Shown here piece after piece: positions 62,224-64,000 of a stretch of 64,000 bases of DNA (the first letter of the stretch is position 1; every line of letters begins with the position of its first letter). The notes below the pieces were generated by a model. That model worked only from the letters and a program-made list of their open reading frames with translations, did not search any database and was not told the DNA's origin. The position numbers were made by a program, and so were the translations under genes. Source of the stretch: Aestuariibaculum sp. M13 (GTDB taxonomy: Bacteria; Bacteroidota; Bacteroidia; Flavobacteriales; Flavobacteriaceae); assembly GCF_024723255.1 (NCBI RefSeq), contig NZ_JANIAC010000002.1, positions 682,001-746,000 of the forward strand, in the 5' to 3' direction.

Positions 62224-62359
62224 TTTGCTAACACCGTATAAATTTTATCGCTTCGGATTTTCCTACGGAAAATACTCGCAAATTTGCTATCTTGGTTTCT
62301 TAAACTGAAAACCCTAGCGGATTTTCACGCAACAAGCCTTATACAAACTGTTACCCAAC
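62224..62359 (+). repeat. attC33 (subfamily D)
   Basis: R'' TTTGCTAAC (62224-62232) matches cassette 33 start GTTAGCAAA. R' GTTACCCAAC from 62350, preceded by ACT where other sites have ACC. Confidence 0.88.
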
Positions 62360-62362
62360 ATT

Positions 62363-63076
62363 TTGAAAAAAACCTACCAACCCAATAATAAACTTCTAAA
62401 AACCCTTTTAAGGGAAAATCTCTATTTCGCAATTGGATTAATAATACTTACTCCAATTTTGTACTACTTTAGAGAGGGAAAACAATTCGTTTGGGATTTC
62501 CCATTTGTGAAAATAATGGCCGTAATTTTGATAATTTACAACCTTCCAAATTTTATAATTTATTGGGATTACTATAAAGAAAATAAAACCACAAAAATTA
62601 AATTCGACACAGAATCAAACCGTATTGGAATCACAAAAAATGGAGTTCAAAAGCAATATGAAATATCCGAAATCAAATCTTCAATTTATCATTTGGGTGT
62701 TTACTATAAAAATCGGATTGACGATGCTAAACGTTGGAAAATGATAAATTCTGACCTTGCATATTGGGATTTAGAATTTAATAATGGTGACAGATATTAC
62801 ATTTCAAATTTACTTGTGGACTTTTTGCATGATGCTCCAATAGTGCAAAATACAAAGTATAGATTTAGAATGTTTCAATACATTAATAAATCCGATTCTA
62901 AGGAAGCAGTGGAATTAAAACAAACTCAAGAAAAGAATCGGACAAAAAAATTCGTTGACAAATTTCAATCGAAATCAGAAAGTGAATTGAATTATATTTT
63001 GAACAATAAATCAAAATATCAGAAAGAAGCGGTAAAAGCGGTTGAAATAATAATAAAAAATAAAAACGTTGGGTAA
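62363..63076 (+). CDS. Cassette 34: two-helix membrane protein
   Basis: 237 residues from a TTG 13 bp after the boundary. Two membrane segments (ENLYFAIGLIILTPILYYF, VKIMAVILIIYNLPNFIIYW), then a PH-like soluble domain (TTKIKFDTESNRIGITKNGV, YWDLEFNNGDRYYISNLLV) and a charged helical tail. The stop codon TAA (63074-63076) is supplied by the R'' bases GGGTAAC. Confidence 0.75.
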   Translation: MKKTYQPNNKLLKTLLRENLYFAIGLIILTPILYYFREGKQFVWDFPFVKIMAVILIIYNLPNFIIYWDYYKENKTTKIKFDTESNRIGITKNGVQKQYEISEIKSSIYHLGVYYKNRIDDAKRWKMINSDLAYWDLEFNNGDRYYISNLLVDFLHDAPIVQNTKYRFRMFQYINKSDSKEAVELKQTQEKNRTKKFVDKFQSKSESELNYILNNKSKYQKEAVKAVEIIIKNKNVG

Positions 63077-63206
63077 CACCGCGTATAATTCATTGCTTAT
63101 GATTTTCCTCACGGAAAATCCTCGCAACTTTGCTATCTTAGTTTCTTAAACCTGAAAATCCTGCGGATTTTCACGCAACGAAACTATACACAAACCGTTG
63201 TAAAAC
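63068..63206 (+). repeat. attC34 (subfamily C)
   Basis: R'' GTTGGGTAAC (63068-63077) matches cassette 34 start GTTACCCAAC and contains the gene's stop codon. R' GTTGTAAAAC from 63197. Confidence 0.9.
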
Positions 63207-63221
63207 ATTTAAGAGAACCGT

Positions 63222-63671
63222 ATGAAATTCATATTGACGCTATTTATCGGAATTTTGACATTGACTTTAAATGCACAAACGGACGGAGAAGAAACTGTTA
63301 TATTCTCAAGAATTGGAGAATTGAGCGATGAGCAATTAAATAATTCTGGAGCTTCTAAACTGACTTTTATTACAGACATAAAAGAAGCTGAAAAAATGGC
63401 GGAATTAGATATTAAAAACGGAAATCCATTTTTGTTGCTAATGGGCGGAATTGCACCAACAATAATAGCTACTGACCCACAATTTGAAAAAGAATACGGA
63501 ATTTACTTTTACGAATTTGGTTGTACTGGACCAGAAAATGACATAATAATTGCTTACAACAGAATAGTATATGAACACTTGAACTCGACAAAGGGAGAAA
63601 AGTGGATAAAAGAAGTTAGAGATGACGTAATCGGATTTAAAGAATGGAAACGCAATTACAAACGGAAATAA
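63222..63671 (+). CDS. Cassette 35: secreted protein of unknown function
   Basis: 149 residues with signal peptide (FILTLFIGILTLTLNAQTDG). The mature part includes NPFLLLMGGIAPTIIATDPQ and a Cys in YEFGCTGPENDIIIAYNRIV. It resembles small secreted proteins of flavobacteria but I assign no family. Confidence 0.78.
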   Translation: MKFILTLFIGILTLTLNAQTDGEETVIFSRIGELSDEQLNNSGASKLTFITDIKEAEKMAELDIKNGNPFLLLMGGIAPTIIATDPQFEKEYGIYFYEFGCTGPENDIIIAYNRIVYEHLNSTKGEKWIKEVRDDVIGFKEWKRNYKRK

Positions 63672-63678
63672 AAAAACG

Positions 63679-63816
63679 TTTTACAACAATGTATAACCGC
63701 AATTACGGCGGATTCGACTACGTCCGAATCCACTCGGAATTGCTAACGACAGTGTTAAACCGAAAAACAAAGTAAATTAAACCGATAACTGACGGTTATA
63801 CGAACCGTTGTGTGTA
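63679..63816 (+). repeat. attC35 (subfamily A)
   Basis: R'' GTTTTACAAC (63679-63688) matches cassette 35 start GTTGTAAAAC. R' GTTGTGTGTA from 63807. Confidence 0.9.
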
Positions 63817-63833
63817 ATTAAAGAAAATAGTTA

Positions 63834-64000
63834 ATGGAATATTTATCTTTTAAAGAAGGAAAAACAATGCTTACAATAATCTACATTTTTCAGTTGATTA
63901 TAATGAGTATCATCTGCTCTATTTTACTAGAAAGAAGACATTATCTTGGAATTTTAAAAATTTTAACCATATTTTTCTCAATAATTTTTTTTCACGGAAA
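63834..64000 (+). CDS. Cassette 36: membrane protein, cut by window end
   Basis: From ATG 63834 the frame stays open for 55 codons to the window edge (MEYLSFKEGKTMLTIIYIFQ). Two hydrophobic segments are visible (LTIIYIFQLIIMSIICSILL and GILKILTIFFSIIFF). It begins 26 bp after the boundary at 63807. The end and the attC lie outside the window. Confidence 0.65.
   Translation, partial: MEYLSFKEGKTMLTIIYIFQLIIMSIICSILLERRHYLGILKILTIFFSIIFFHG

Larger units (their letters stand above)
35618..64000 (+). other. Integron-like cassette array, 35 complete cassettes plus one partial
   Basis: From 35618 to the window edge the DNA is a regular chain of units: TTRRRY start, one or two plus-strand genes, RYYYAAC end, then an imperfect palindrome of about 125 bp ending in G^TT of the next unit. 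All 35 complete units have matching reverse-complement ends of 8-10 bases, which differ from unit to unit. Almost no DNA is left outside genes and attC sites. The array continues beyond the window. Confidence 0.95.

Noticed and set aside
35554-64000. CRISPR array, because of many similar repeats at intervals
   Set aside because: Repeats are 93-140 bp imperfect palindromes of several types, separated by 330-2000 bp holding whole genes; no cas genes are present.

Overview
This AT-rich window comes from a member of the Bacteroidota, most likely Flavobacteriaceae. The reasons are three SusC/SusD-type outer-membrane systems driven by ECF sigma/FecR pairs, a type IX secretion C-terminal sorting domain, many lipoproteins, few recognisable Shine-Dalgarno sequences, and promoter-like TAnnTTTG boxes.

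Left part (1-34 kb). Positions 1-3043 hold sigma factor, FecR and a truncated SusC, all on the minus strand. Positions 3.4-33.9 kb look like an integrated island of about 30 kb. It is flanked by two direct 49-bp copies of a tRNA(CAU) 3' end, each next to a terminator hairpin and short CGTGTTC/CGTATTC repeats, with a tyrosine integrase (32360-33721) just inside the right end. The island carries two sigma-FecR-SusCD loci. The first ends with a lipoprotein, a di-haem peroxidase and a T9SS-exported protein. The second ends with DUF4843 and PKD-like lipoproteins, two TlpA thioredoxins and a trypsin-like protease. Between them lie an SRAP protein, an XRE/DUF4870 protein, an aspartyl protease and, at 18.6-19.0 kb, inverted decayed remains of integron cassettes.

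Right part (34.4-64 kb). A XerC/D-like tyrosine recombinase (34423-35553) is followed 64 bp later by the first recombination point of a very long integron-like cassette array. I count 35 complete cassettes and one cut by the window edge, all on the plus strand, with 35 attC-like sites. In every complete cassette the first 8-10 bases (GTTRRRY type) are the reverse complement of the last bases before the attC body (RYYYAAC type), as expected for cassettes excised as circles by cleavage at G^TT. The attC sites, about 135-140 bp, fall into subfamilies: A (sites 3, 8, 11, 14, 16, 17, 23, 25, 32, 35), B (6, 15, 20, 24), C (19, 27, 31, 34), D (5, 13, 30, 33), E (2, 4, 29), F (9, 21, 22, 28), G (10, 18), H (1, 26), and singletons 7 and 12. 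The recombinase has all XerC/D catalytic residues but lacks the extra segment that defines canonical IntI integrases. It also points the same way as its cassettes. This makes a non-canonical Bacteroidota integron the main candidate system of the window.

About 28 of the 36 cassettes encode lipoproteins, secreted proteins or membrane proteins. Most others are small soluble families such as DUF1963, DUF4272 and DUF4304. Two cassettes are present twice (2 = 4 exactly; 5 = 13 except one seen base), showing recent copying inside the array.
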